Below, in pieces: positions 34,620 through 47,480 of a stretch of 64,000 nucleotides of DNA. The DNA comes from Hanleya hanleyi (Eukaryota > Mollusca > Polyplacophora > Lepidopleurida > Hanleyidae). How positions within the stretch are numbered: position 1 is the first letter of the stretch; every line of letters starts with the position of its first letter. The stretch lies in the NCBI GenBank assembly GCA_036873755.1, contig JAVTVY010037187.1, positions 62,001-126,000 of the forward strand, given 5' to 3'. Below the pieces are notes generated by a model. That model did no database searches, was not told the origin of the DNA, and worked only from the letters and a program-made list of their open reading frames with translations. A program made the position numbers and the translations under genes.

Positions 34620-36140
34620 GTAACGCAAAGAAGAACCGCGTGAAACACTGAGAACCCCTCGGCCTTGGACGTATTGATGGCGGCCTTGCAAACATTTGAT
34701 GACATAAAGAAACAACTTTGACCCCGTAATCCCCAAAAATAGCTCAATCGCACTCTGCAATAGCATGATAACATCCATGTGTTACACAAGTTTTGTTCTC
34801 CAAGGCAAAGTCAGTCTTCAGATAATTAAATGGCGAAAAATATTCGACCTGGTGACCAGGAAAAAAACACAGTCTCACTGCTTTTACGATATGGTATTGT
34901 TTCTTGAACACACACATGTAAGTTTGGTGTATCTAGACAAATGGATTCTTGAAATATGATGAGATATGCAGAAGCAGAGACGAATGAACGGACGATATAG
35001 TACATCATGACAATGCCCGAGGAAAATTTTGGATGTAGCCCATGGCCAGATGTGCGTTTTATGTTAGTTCAGTAAACCTAGGCTTTTATATATTTGAACT
35101 ATGGTGGTACATGTAATAGGCAACCAATGACAAATCTGACCCCGTGACCCGGAAAAATCGGTCAATCTCACTTATTTTCAACAGGGTTTTGCTCAGTAAG
35201 ACCTTATACATTTGTGAAGTGAGTTTGGTGTTACTAGATATATTCCTTGATTAGTTATGAGGGTAAACAATCAATTTAAGAAAATTGACACAGTTTGACC
35301 GGTCACCTGGAAATATTTAGGTCAATCTTGCTGATTGTCATTATGCGGTTCTGCTCTGTGACCAGACGAATTTGTGCCGTAAATTTTAGCAATTCGTTGT
35401 TTAGTTATGGGGATGAGAAGCAATTCGTGAAAATTGACACCTGGAAATATATCTCGCTGGTTTCAATACGCTTCTGCTCTGTGATCGGATGAATGTGTGC
35501 CGTATGTATCGTGCTCCTGGGCATATTCATTCTGCAGATACAGTGAAAACGAGAAAACGGAGATGGAGAGACGTACGGACGTACATAACGACGACAATAC
35601 TCCAATGCCAAATTAAGTCGAGGGGTAAAAAATCGTAATGTTGCAAAGTGGAGATTGATATGGTAGTCCATGACGGACCCAAATTGATATTTGAAAATGA
35701 CCTTTGCACTGGAGTCAGAAACTGGGCAGAGCAGATAAATGCCATGCACAGTGAGCCCAGTTTCCGTCATCTGTATTTCATACCATATCACATTTTAAGC
35801 TCAATCATTTACAGATTTGATATGAACCGCGTTAAGCTCTGAGAACCCCTCGGCTTTCGGTATTGGTGAAGAAACGAGTACTGATTTTCAATTGGCTTCT
35901 GTTCTTCAATAAACGTATGGATCAAGATTGGATTCCTAAAGTCATAGTTATTCTTGAGGTATGGTGGTATAGAGAAAAAAACAGACGGACGGACGTACAC
36001 ATGACAATACTCCAAAACCAATTTTACTAGTAGCCCATGGTCAGATGTGTGGCTGAGTAAGTTTTATCGGTCTAGGCCTTATCATTCTTGATATAATAAA
36101 TAATGCGTGACATATTTCGACCTGGTGAACCAGAAAAATA
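34620..36140. repeat. Region of strongly degenerate direct repeats
   Basis: Recurring blocks: GAGAACCCCTCGG (34650, 35843), TGACCCCGTGACCCGGAAAAAT-like sequence (34720, 34850, 35140, 35300, 36120), TAGCCCATGGYCAGATGTG (35035, 36030) and ACGTAC-ATGACAATACTCC (35600, 36000). The spacing is irregular and no single period was established. Confidence 0.55.
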
Positions 36141-38199
36141 GGTCAATCTCTACGTAACTATCATCTTTACAACGCTTTCATTTTGAACCATAGCGAACCT
36201 TGACCATCTTAGCAGAACGAATCTGTTGCCACCTGATTACACGCCATAGTCGCGTATAATAAGTCATCTGATTGGTCAATATACACAGGCTGTTGCTTTG
36301 CTGATTGGTTAAATTTACAATTGCATTATCCATGAACACGATTCATTCCCAATCTGAAGGAGAGGTATCTCGGATAGAGATATTTCTGGTTTTATCGAGG
36401 ATGCGCAATAACTGTCTGTTAATTAGAACTAGTACTTCAGCATTTCTTCCGCGTAAAAGTAAGCTTGTTCCTTCTCTAGGCGCACAAACATCTAATTTGT
36501 TTTACTGTAAATCAGGCTTGACTTTCCGAGAATAGTTGACTGGGGTTTTTTTTGGTTTTGTTATTTGTTTATTTTTTTTTTTATTATGTTTCTGTAATAT
36601 TCAACTCTCAAAAATATGAAAATAAACAGCCTTTCAAATTGTAATATGACAAAAATCGGGGCCAGTTCCATTGCCCCGCCTCGGAAATTCGCTGTGATGG
36701 AGTGGGACGGAAAGATCTTTTTCCACCAGTTGTATATCTAAAAACAGGTGTGGATTGCTCGCTAATTCTTTACATCTTTGAGCGGCTGCCGAGTGTGACT
36801 GTTAAGTGAGGCAGTCTATAGCCGTTCCATAATGTAACGTTTTATTACACTTTGTCCTGCAAACTATATCCGAGAAGTTCACCTAAAGCGTTATCGATAT
36901 TTACCATCGTTTATATTTGGTAACTTTTCATTTTAAATTCCGCGACAACTCTTTTTATAATATTATATCATGGAAGCCGTCCTGTATCACTCGTGCACGT
37001 CCGTTTGTATCAATGTTACTAATAATCACGTTGCTTCGGATATATTCAGATCAATTTCGTTATTCAACAATTAAAAAAAAAATAGTAATTAGATTTTCAA
37101 ACAATAGAACAATTGGAATAAAGAAAACGGATCAAGTTTCGTGCGTGTGCGTACAGCTCGCAATTAAACCGATTAAATGAATAATTAACAGAAAATAGGT
37201 TAATATATGTCCTTCGATAACTTTCGAGGTTATTGGGTTTTTTCCAATTAATTATACATCTCTGTAATTATACATCTCTGTTGCATATTTTAGTATTAAT
37301 AAACTGATAATATGGAAAGAAACAACCGACATGTAAATTATGCGGATGCTTGGATCGCGTAGGCGGTATTAATATATTAATTATCGAGAGTCATGGATTA
37401 AAAACTATCAGAGACAAGACAGAGATGTTAAACATGATGTTAATACGTGTACAATTGCGTGATTGGAATATTACGATTAAGAATAACGAAGTTTAAAAAA
37501 TACTGGTCGTGCTTAAATTTGCATTAAAGTCAGATGAGATTGCGCATTGCTGTCAATAGATTGACGCACATCGATATTTTCATATCTAATCGATATTTAT
37601 ATTAATATTTTATGTTTTGTTTGGGCATATTTACTAAATAATGGGATCGACGTGAAAGTGCTGACAACATAAGTCGCCCCTCTCCTTGCCAATGATGATT
37701 ATGACAGCATGTAATTTGCACAAGAAATACAAGTAAATAAAAATGTTATAAGATCTGTTAATAAATAACTACGATTAAGATATAAGGAGATATATTAAGA
37801 TATAAATTCTGACAATTTGTTTTAATATGATAGCAGTTTTGAAGATGTAGTTTGTGTAACATAGAGCAATGTTATTCAAATCTGTATCTAATCAAGTCTG
37901 GGTGCTTAAATACGATATAATTTAAAATTTCGTAGTTTCTTCAATTCCATAGGCCAGGACTACATGCATCGAAAATACAGATTGGTTCTCTTTATTTGAG
38001 AAATTGCTTGTTATCTCAAAGCAAGACATTTTACACTGCAAAACCATCCGCCGTATACAAGCCGCGCAATAATGCGCCGAAAAAGTTGGAAGACAGGAGC
38101 AAAGTGAAAGGGAGCGTCTCTTTATAAGTCAACACAAACAAGGACACTGGCATCTGAATTAAAAACAACCTAACTCCTAATAATAATAATACGGTATGT
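36141..38199. other. No recognisable gene
   Basis: Strongly AT-rich, with a T-tract at 36545-36590. Open frames are short and without motifs. Confidence 0.5.
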
Positions 38200-38570
38200 C
38201 CCCGTTATGGCAGACCATCCTCCCCACAGTGCATGCTCCATTTCACAGGCTCATTTATCATCCCTGCCTTCAATAGCGGAAGCTGACCTTACTACGTTGC
38301 TATGACGTTAGGGGAAATTCCACGTAAGCACTGTTCAGTTTGAATCCGGCCGAACAACTCCTTCAGTTTTGCACAAGAGCGAACTACTTTTCATATGCTT
38401 TGTCCAGATAATAAGGGAAAATAATCTCCAGCTAATTCTTTTTGACGCTAGGTCAACAGAGGTATTACGCAGATTTGAAAAGTACCGGTAATCGAAATGT
38501 TCGGCAAACATCTATTTTACTATATATTATGTCACTTCCGGCGATGTGCGTGCGGCCCCGATCACGCGAC
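38200..38570 (+). repeat. Dispersed unnamed repeat family, copy 3
   Basis: Blocks GTGCATGCTCCATTTCACAG, CAATAGCGGAAGCTGACC, TTTGAATCCGGCCGAACAAC, GACGCTAGGTCAACAGAGGT and TATGTCACTTCCGGCGATGT are in the same order as copy 2 (11828). Confidence 0.75.
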
Positions 38571-39205
38571 AGACGAACCTTGATCTTGGAAGAGTTGAAT
38601 GTCATTCGAAGTGATAATGGAACACATCACCTCCACTCCCCCACCACCCTTCATTACATGATGGATATCGCCTGACGCACATTTATTTCACATGGCTAAC
38701 GCAAATCGTACAAACTCTATAGGTATGTCTATCAAAAATTCATTTATTGATTTCAATTCAATTCCTGATTTATTGGTTGGTTTGGGCGTTACTGTCCCTC
38801 GTCATATAATCGAAATACGCCGACACGAAAGCAATAGTCTCCATGAAGAAGATCGATATATGTGTTGCGATTATAATGTTATGAAAAATGCGTATCATTT
38901 TTTACTTATGCTTATAATTAGTGGTTATTGAACTGTTATCTTCGAATTCGCAAGGTGTTTTGAGAAGATTATGTGAACATGTTTTTGAATATCTTCATTA
39001 GTTCAGCCGCAGCAGATTATTGTGTTATCTGAAATAGTGTCCGCCGACAGTTACAAATTGATAGAATTCGTCTTTATTGCATTGTTATCAACACTAATGC
39101 CCAAATCAATAAATGAATTGATTGAATATGTCTGTTAGCCGTATCCAGGATATACACTGTAAATAAATCGGACGTTGACGTGTCCTGAGTGTGTTCAAGA
39201 TTGAA
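38571..39205. other. No recognisable gene
   Basis: A 79-codon frame at 38692-38931 (plus strand) has no motif. Nothing else is seen. Confidence 0.4.
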
Positions 39206-39210
39206 AACGA

Positions 39211-39675
39211 CCCTATCTGGCCTGGGCTTTTTGGGGCCTGGGGGGGGGGATGCCCCTCGCCCCTAATTATTTTGTTTTCCCATTGAGCTAGGGAGCTGAA
39301 ACTTGCCACACTATACCCTTGGGTCAAGCTCCACCAGAAAATGGCCCAAGATGGCCGCTTTGGTGACGGCACAGTGACGTCATTTTCAAAAACGGCATTT
39401 TTTTTTTATGCAATTTCTCCGCAAAAACAGCATGATAAATTTGTAAATATTAATGTGATGTGAAATAAAATAGTTTTTGCCCACTTTTCATCGACAAAAA
39501 GTTGCAATTTTGAAGAAATATGACAAAAACATCACTTTTCTGGGACCCCACATGGCCGCCATCTTGAATTTACCCATGATCCTCTCCTTGGGGGGCCATG
39601 CAAATAGGATCAAAATGACCCCAGTGTGATATACATAAAGTCATTTCGTCCCCCCCCCCCCCAGGTCAGGTAGAG
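39211..39675 (+). mobile_element. piggyBac-type MITE, copy 5 (TTAA decayed)
   Basis: Same orientation as copy 1: CCCTATCTGGCCTGGGC start, ACACTATACCCTTGGGTCAA, CAAGATGGCCGCTTTGGTGA, TGACGTCA, GGCCGCCATCTTGAATTTAC, a C-tract and CAGGTCAGGTAGAGTTC at the end. One of the two paired CRE-like sites is mutated (TGACGGCA). Confidence 0.8.
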
Positions 39676-39736
39676 TTCAAAATTGAACATGGAAGTTAAC
39701 AATTTAAACATGGAAGTTAACAATTTGAACACAATT

Positions 39737-39975
39737 GTCAGAATTTTGGGGTATAGACGTGACGTACCCAAAATATTTGTGGCAAAGGGACCTAAAGTTT
39801 TGGGTCAAAATGGAATTTGACCCAAATTCTTTAGGTCCGACGTGACGTACCCAAAATAGTTGGGTTAAAAGGACCCAAAAGGTTTGAGTCAAAATGGAAT
39901 TTGACCCAAACTCTTTAGGTCCGTCACGTCTATACCCAAAAATACCGGGTCAATTTGACCCAATCATTCTCACAG
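39737..39975. mobile_element. Small fold-back element of GGGTCAAATT/GACCC repeats
   Basis: GGGTATAGACGTGACG near the left end is inverted as CGTCACGTCTATACCC at the right. The interior holds two tandem units of GTCAAAATGGAATTTGACCC followed by TTTAGGTCCG. It has no coding capacity. Confidence 0.65.
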
Positions 39976-42900
39976 TGAATTGCGCGTTCAATAACTGTTA
40001 AAATTTAGGCGTTCAATTAGTGTTCCGCAATTGACCACCTCACTTTACAGTGTAGAGATCTTGTCGTAATTTTGCATATCGTAAGCCGTATGATGCTATA
40101 CATTTTGTGTACAGTAAAAGAATCTCGTTTACAGGTTGAAGAGAAAATCTATTTATCATTTAATGAAGATTTTATTTCAAATTTAATTTATTTTTAACAT
40201 GATAAAGAAAAGAATGAAAATGGTGGAGGATATAGAATCGTTAATCTATTACAAACACCGTTTTGAAAAGGAAGAATAGCAATTTAAGAATCAGGCACAG
40301 AAATATCGAAAAAGATGATAGAATTTTCTTTTTATTGTTTTCAGTGTGTGGAATGGACAAAAATATGAGCGAAATTAAATTAGTGAGAATTTTCAGTTTG
40401 TAACATAACTTTTCGTGGAATTTACATGTAAGAATGAGACATTTTTAATAAAAAAGGTTCATAAAGCGCATTTTCAATATAAAGACTAACATTTTCTGAA
40501 AAAAAACAAAAGCAAAACAATTTTCTGGATAATTTTGCTATTGTTATTAATATAGCCTACAGCTTTTAAAACTCCATGTAGAATTAATAATGTTCAAAAG
40601 ACAACAAAGGAATTTTCTAAATGAAGAGATTGAAGAACTGAACACGGAATTACCAAACTAAGACTTTTGTTTAGAATAATGAAATTTCAAATGCCGGTAA
40701 AAATAAGAAATGGTGTTACCATTTTATAAATAAGAAATATGATTTAAAAGGAAGAATTTTCAGATTAACGAATTGTAATTTTCAAAATAAAATGAGCTTG
40801 TCATGTTTCGTTTGCTTTCTGTTTTTCGTAGAATTACGGACTTAGAGGAATATATACTTGTAAGTTTTCCAAGAATAATATATATGTCACCCATACATGT
40901 ACGATATACGCAGAGTTATAAAAAGTTATCATTCGCAGAAACCGCTTATATTTTATCTCATATCATTTGTTATCAGCTATCATTATCAAGGCAGCGAGGA
41001 AAGGACCTAGCACGGTTTGGAAGGGAGCGTTCACGTACCGGTATAAGCCGCTGACTGTGACACTTGAATTATTCATTTTATATTGATTTTAACCCAGAAA
41101 AAGAGAGAGAGAAATTTAACGTATAGCATTCAGCAATATATATTATTACAGTTCCCAGTTCAGGCATAAACTATATCATTCTAGAGGTTAAAATATACTA
41201 GGTAACGTGACTTCCTTTAAATATCGATGTTCGTATTTGCCAAGTCGAATGTTTGACTATTTTTTTTATATTATTATTTGATGATAGCATGAAAAACATT
41301 AAGTGAGTCTGCATACTAAGTACATATATGTTCCGATTTATTCCGGGAAAATGTAACTCTAGCGTTCTGTACAAGATACAATCAAACAAAATGCCGAATC
41401 TAACCGAACGACGCAAAGGAATTCCGCCCTAGATATAGACCCACACCCCCCTAAACAGACCGCCTTTGAGACGCTACTCCAATGATGTCCTGAACATGGA
41501 GGTAAAATCGGATCTGATTTTACCTCCATGTCCTGAATAACTCACTATGAAAACCAGAAAACAATCGTTTGAGTTTATGTTAAATTGAATGAAACCTGTC
41601 ATCCTGTTCCCTGGTGCACATTCCGAGCAAGGTTATACGCACAGATTCCTACAAACCACCTGCAGGTCTCTTCGCTATCCGATCTGGACGGCTATATACG
41701 TGTACGACATGGTTGCAAAGACAAAGAAATCAACCACGTGACGAATTATGCAACGCACTAAATGAACGAAACGAACCAAACCGAATGAAAGGACATACCG
41801 GAATATGCTTAAATTTATCATAATCCTGGCAACTTCAGGTCGAAAATAGTCCACTTATCATTGATTAAAATATCTTCTACGTTAAGGAGATAGGAAAGAG
41901 ACTGGAGGAAGGAACCACTGTGAACGACTGTCTCAATGAATGCATCTGTCCGTGCTACATCGGCACAGCTACATTGTCAAAGGACTGACTTGAAGTTTGT
42001 ACAATTAGGGGATTGAACAATAAATAATGGAATATAAATAATGCATTGTGTTCATGAGTGGCGAAATCAGTATTCAGCGACTGGAAAACTACAACTTGAA
42101 TCAAATATCCCAGTGACAAAGGAGTCAACCGCGCCACCATTATTCAACGAATTGAACATATTATTTACCGGTACAAACTGAATGACTGATAGACGAACTA
42201 TAAAATATAATTTACAAAATATGGAGAAATAAATATTCTCAACTCAAGTTTATTATATATTTTTTTCGAATTCCTCTTATTTGTTTCAAAATATACTGTT
42301 TGGATAAGATATCAACTGAACTAAGAAAAAATACTATAGAATATGAATAAAGCATTATGATGATGGACCGCCAAATCCGTACAATTTCAACAAATATATT
42401 CAGGAGAGAGAATAAGAGGCAAGAAGATATATAGGTAAGTACTGTTACTATTTAAAAGTAGAGAATTTCTATGAAACAAATCAGACAGTAACTGTGTGGG
42501 AAATTTCTATTTCCGGGAGAAGAGCTATGTTAGCTTTGAATCTGATAATTAATCACAATACTGGGAAATAGGTTATTTGCGAACTTAACTTCACCTGGTA
42601 ATTGAAAAATTCAGGTGAAAATAGCTAAAGGGTAAATAAGATGGCTGTTGATAAAACTATAGTCAATAAAACGAAAAAGTGTCGCCATTGATAAAAAATA
42701 TCAAATAACAATTCACAATGTACTGCTTTCATGAGTATTTTGCTCTCATACCACGATGCTCATGTGAAAATGAAAGCGGATATAAGAGGAACAGGGACAA
42801 ATTCAGAACTAACTGTTTCGAGGTTTTTTTATTTGGACCAGTTGATAATATGACTCCAGATTCGGCAAGGACGTAAGGCAATATGTATTTACCTAGGTAG

Positions 42901-43258
42901 TGTGGGAATCGTCACGTCGGTGCAACTATATCAATATAGTTTTAAAGAGACAACAGGGCATCACGGAATATCTTTCAGTTTTAAAAACATTGGATTGGTC
43001 AGTTCAAATTTTCAAACGGTAATCGGGCACATTCATTGGCTAAGGAATATAACTGGAAGAAAATCCAACCAATCAAAAATTTTCTTTAAAGATTCAGTAT
43101 GGGAAACTAGGTAAACTTCTGCTTAACTTCTGAAATTGTACGCTACTTAAACAGATCTTCCAAGTAGAGGAGAACAATAGCCTGACTATAACACAGATTC
43201 TAGACGGGATAGAGGAGGGGGGGGGGTCAAATAATATAAAGACCCGAACAATAGTCCC
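39976..43258. other. No recognisable gene; one perfect hairpin
   Basis: Over 3 kb of AT-rich sequence with open frames below 85 codons and no motifs, apart from the hairpin annotated separately at 41495-41530. Confidence 0.5.
41495..41530. repeat. Perfect 15-bp hairpin between 10-bp direct repeats
   Basis: Arms CATGGAGGTAAAATC (41495-41509) and GATTTTACCTCCATG (41516-41530) with a 6-base loop. The direct repeat ATGTCCTGAA occurs immediately before the left arm and overlapping the right arm's end. There is no T-run after it, so it does not resemble a terminator. Confidence 0.85.
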
Positions 43259-43260
43259 TA

Positions 43261-43925
43261 CACTGTTGAAAAAAAACAATTCTTAAATTTTCTTAAATAA
43301 GAAAAACTCTGCATTGACCTTATAACAGGGTAAATCAGTATAGACGATAAAGCAGGAATATTTGCATGGAAAGGATTGGTTCAAAGAACTCTTCAGTTGC
43401 CTTTCAATAATAAAGGTTTGCTTATTTTTCCAAATTAAACAGAATTTTTTTATTTCTGTAATCCAAGAAAACTTTTCTTGGAAGCCACGCAAGATAAATG
43501 TTCTTAAACTGAGAGATTTTCAAAGAAAAATATTCTTATATTTTCTTAGTTCGTAACTCGTGTCAAAGAAATAATTTCCTCCATAAGAAAAGTAATTGCT
43601 TAGCTAAGATATTGATTCTTGAGCAGGAGTTACAAACTAAGAAAATATAAGAATATTTTTCTTTGAAAATCTCTTACAAGAAAATTTATCTTGCGTGGCT
43701 CCCAAGAAAAGTTTTCTTGGATGAGAGAAATAATGAGAGAATAATTTTCTGTTGAATTTGGGAAAATAAGCAAATCTTAATTATTAAAAAGCAACAGAAG
43801 AGTTCTTCGAACCAATCCTTTTCATTATTGCTTTATCATCTACATGTATACTGAATTACCCTGTTATAAAGTCAATGCAGTGTTTTTCTTATTCAAGAAA
43901 ATGTAAGAAATCTTCTTTTAGTGTG
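43261..43925. mobile_element. Large fold-back element (~290-bp arms), TA target
   Basis: Starts CACTGTTGAAAAAAAACAAT after TA (43259-43260) and ends ...CTTTTAGTGTG before TA (43926-43927). Arms share, inverted, AAATAAGAAAAACTCTGCAT, GGTTCAAAGAACTCTTC, CCAAGAAAACTTTTCTTGG, GATTTTCAAAGAAAAATATT and AAGAATATAAGAAAAT-type blocks, leaving only ~60 bp of spacer near 43560-43620. TA duplication and length fit a Tc1/mariner-type MITE. Short frames inside are by-products. Confidence 0.85.
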
Positions 43926-44139
43926 TAACATGAAAGATCGACAATTCGATCTCTCTTTTGTTCCATTGGCTTAAACTATTAATCACCAGATGGTGAATAA
44001 CGGAAAACCGACTCACTCACGTGAATCCACAAATTGTCCATCCTGAAAATCACCATTAAGATGTCTAATTTGGTCAGTTTAATTCAACAACCCGTTGACG
44101 GGGAATATGCTCTCTTCAAACTGAAAGAACTCGTTAGCA

Positions 44140-44336
44140 GGACGCTGTTGTCTTCGATAGTGAAAATGATTGACCGCTTCTCTTTTGCTGGAAACTAGCA
44201 CATATTTATGTATACGATGATTGCTTTTCTTTGAATTTGGTGCTAATACTGTTATTTGAATTAGGTCTTTGGATTTTGGACGCGGAAATTCATTAATGGA
44301 CAAGGGCTGAATATTGAATGACGGACTATATGCTTG
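44140..44336 (+). mobile_element. 3' end of the RT retroelement, orphan copy 3
   Basis: Matches the last ~200 bp of 3873-4260 and 54439-54836: CGCTTCTCTYTTGCNGGAAAC, TTTGAATTTGGTGCTAATAC, AGGTCTTTGGATTNTGGACGC, TGAATGACGGACTA. No RT coding sequence lies upstream, as expected for a severely 5'-truncated retrocopy. Confidence 0.75.
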
Positions 44337-46286
44337 TATTTGACACAGGGGATTATTTATTTTACTGTTAAAAAACGAATCAGTGAAAAACGATGGACTT
44401 TACCTTTAACTTGCTTAGGAAAACCCATTAATAAAAATTGCGAGACTCTCCTTGAACTGATGCTTAATAGTCGAGGAATATTCCATAGCATGTCAAGATT
44501 CTAAATGATTGATTAGTGTGGATTGTTAGGAAGGTACAATTTCACATATCGGACCTAATCGATTTTCTTCCATCTCTAGTCATAAATGAACATAAGTGTT
44601 ATCGTACTCCATATCGAGAGCGCATTAGTATAGATTTTAGTACAGTCTTTATGGCAATACTCAGCCGTCATTTATAGATTTTTACAATACTGGGCCAAGG
44701 ACAAGCGAATATCTATATACTTAGTCATCATTTGACCATGAACAGTTTATGAACCCTAATATATCATCGATTTTAGTATTAATAATTCACATAAAATATG
44801 AAATTAAAGATTTTTGTTGGCAAATAACGAGCATGCACAGCTCGGACGAGAGCGCCTTTCACAAGTACAAGTGAAATAATTCGAGTAGAACCACTTAACA
44901 AACAGCAGGAACAACCGATACGCATTGCAAAGGAACCACGGAGGCGAATAATGTAGTTCAGAATGCTCTAGTTATACAAGTATATCTCTCTTCAGTTATA
45001 AACACCAGAAGTAAAATACATGAACCATCAAATAAAATAAATCGCGCATTGTTTGCTTGGATTAAATTGAGATATAAAATTCAATTAATACACATTAATT
45101 CAACACATGCAGTTCGTTTCTTTGGTATATGTATATTCGTTGCAAACAATGAAAAACTTTGACAAATACTTAAGTCTGAAATATACTACTATAATGCCAA
45201 TCATAATGAAGAATATTTCTGGTCGCATAGTTGAAAATCAAGATTTCAGTATAGTATTTTTCTGACACCAGAACGTCACTGTATAAGCCACAGCTCAAGG
45301 GGGTATTTTTCTAACATTTTGGATTTCCTCCAGCTATGAATTAATTGTTTTGACAAATCTACGTAATACATTTATATATAAGATAATTAATATGTAAATA
45401 GACGTCCATAAATAACTTTCAGAATAAATACAATGATTATAAAGAAAGTTTGACATACTTACACAAGTCTAAAGAAAACCGGTAAACGAGAGTCACATGT
45501 ACTGTCCTGGAGTTTATACCATCTGGTTTGTCGGTCTATCATGAATCATTCAGTTCTATTGTCACACTCAGGACAGACAAAGGAAGTATATTTAGGTGTT
45601 GATTCACTCGTGAACAGTCCATTTGTGGCTCGATTAATTTTCGTTAAATTTGAACATGAGCTAACACAGAGTATTCACCGGGGGTTCCATCGAGGGCGGC
45701 TTATGAATATTCATGTGCGACCTTGAGCCAAACCACATGTGTAAGCGTGTCATCGTACTGTTAGACGGTGTATTCTACGGTCTGTTCACTTTGGGTCCTT
45801 AGCTTTAATACCTGACCAATCTTCCGGAAAAAATAAGTCGTCGCTGATATGAATATTAAGAAAGAAGCATCTTATTAGTCTTCAAAGAATTCTATTTTTA
45901 GCAAGTTAGATGGGTTGGACCGAAACTCATTCGTCTTCTTCACGTCTTGGTAACACCTGCTGGATTAATACTGACTATGTGTCTATCTTAGATACCGGTG
46001 CATGTATACTTGCGATAGGTTCTTAAAGGGTGAAATTGAGGTGGAGATTGTTGGAAACAGTTTTCTCTCTTCTCAACATATAATGTCATTGGAACTTCTG
46101 TATGCATTAGTAAATGTTATATAAGGTGACTCATCGGCAAATCGCCAAGGCAACATTGATGATTACTTTCCTTCATTTTCGTATTTTCAACGAAATTATC
46201 TCAACTTGGAGTTAATTTTCCTCCATTTTATGTACAATTCCTCGAATCACTTTGTAGTTTTTCCTTGAGACTTGTTAATATTTACA
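44337..46286. other. No recognisable gene
   Basis: AT-rich sequence; the longest frame (45541-45726) has no motif. Confidence 0.5.
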
Positions 46287-47480
46287 CCCACGAGGAAATA
46301 CTTTACACCACGAGGAAATACTTTACATCACGAGGAAATACTTTACACCACGATGAGAATGTTTACGAGAATATTTCCACCGCACGAGGAAATACTTTAC
46401 ACCACGAGGAAATACTTTACACCACGAGGAAATACTTTACACCACGAGGAAATACTTTACACCACGAGGAAATACTTTACACCACGAAGAAATACTTTAC
46501 ACCACGAGGAAATACTTTACACCACGATGAGAATGTTTACGAGAATATTTCCACCGTGTAGATAATACTTACAACATGGTGGAAAAGTTTGTATACCTCA
46601 GTGATAATATTTACACCTCACTGGTAATGTTTACACCGCGGTGATAACATTTACACCACAGTGTTATATGACACTGACACCACAGTGATAATAGTTTAAA
46701 TCGCGGTGAATGTTTACACTGCGAAGAACACATGTACACCACGGAGAAAATAGTTCCCACCATGGTTAGGTTGTATATACCGAAGAGAATATATTTTCAC
46801 CACGGCGAATATAATTTGCATCACGGTGAGAATGTTTACACTGCCGTGAAAATATTTACACCGTGGGTAAAATATTTACACCACGGAGAAAATAGATTAC
46901 ACCACAGTAAGAATGTATAAATTGCAATGAGAACGTATCCACCGCGCAGGACATGTGTACGCCACGGTGAAAATGTACACTGAAGATATAGTTTACTCTA
47001 CGATGAGAATGTCCACATCGCATTGATTGCATTTACAACGCGGTGGAATAGTTTTCACCTAGGTCTGAATCTTTGCACTGCAGTATTATTTTCACCACGT
47101 TGAGGAAATTACACCGTAGTGATAACATTTACCCCACTGTTGATATCGTGGTGGGGAATTTTACATCGCGTTAATAACATTTACATCGCTGGGAAAATAC
47201 TTTATAATAAACTTCGGCGAGAATAATTACAACACAGTGATACTATTTACACCATGGTGAAATATCTTAAATCATCGTAATAATATTTACACTGAGGAGG
47301 AAATAGTTTACACCGCGGCGTTGTTAACTATTTCCAAAGCAGTCTAAATATTAATATCTACACCGTGGTAAAATTGAGGAAAAAATGTTTACACCGAAGT
47401 GGAAATAGTTTGCACCGCGGTGAGAATCTTTCTACCACGGAGAAAATATTTGCATCGTGGTGGAAACAGAGATAATACTC
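46287..47480 (+). repeat. 20-bp tandem array grading into a degenerate TTTACACCGCGGTG array
   Basis: 46287-46560 contains ten copies of ACGAGGAAATACTTTACACC at exact 20-bp spacing, interrupted twice (46353 and 46524, 171 bp apart) by an identical ~33-bp block starting ACGATGAGAATGTTTACG; this gives a small higher-order pattern. From 46560 to 47480 the units decay to TTTACACCNCGGTGANAATA-type repeats. The 20-bp unit has no stop in the plus-strand phases used, giving two overlapping 97-98 codon frames that are artefacts. Confidence 0.9.

Noticed and set aside
46265..46565. Two overlapping 97-98 codon plus-strand frames
   Set aside because: Direct consequence of a 20-bp repeat with no stops in these phases.
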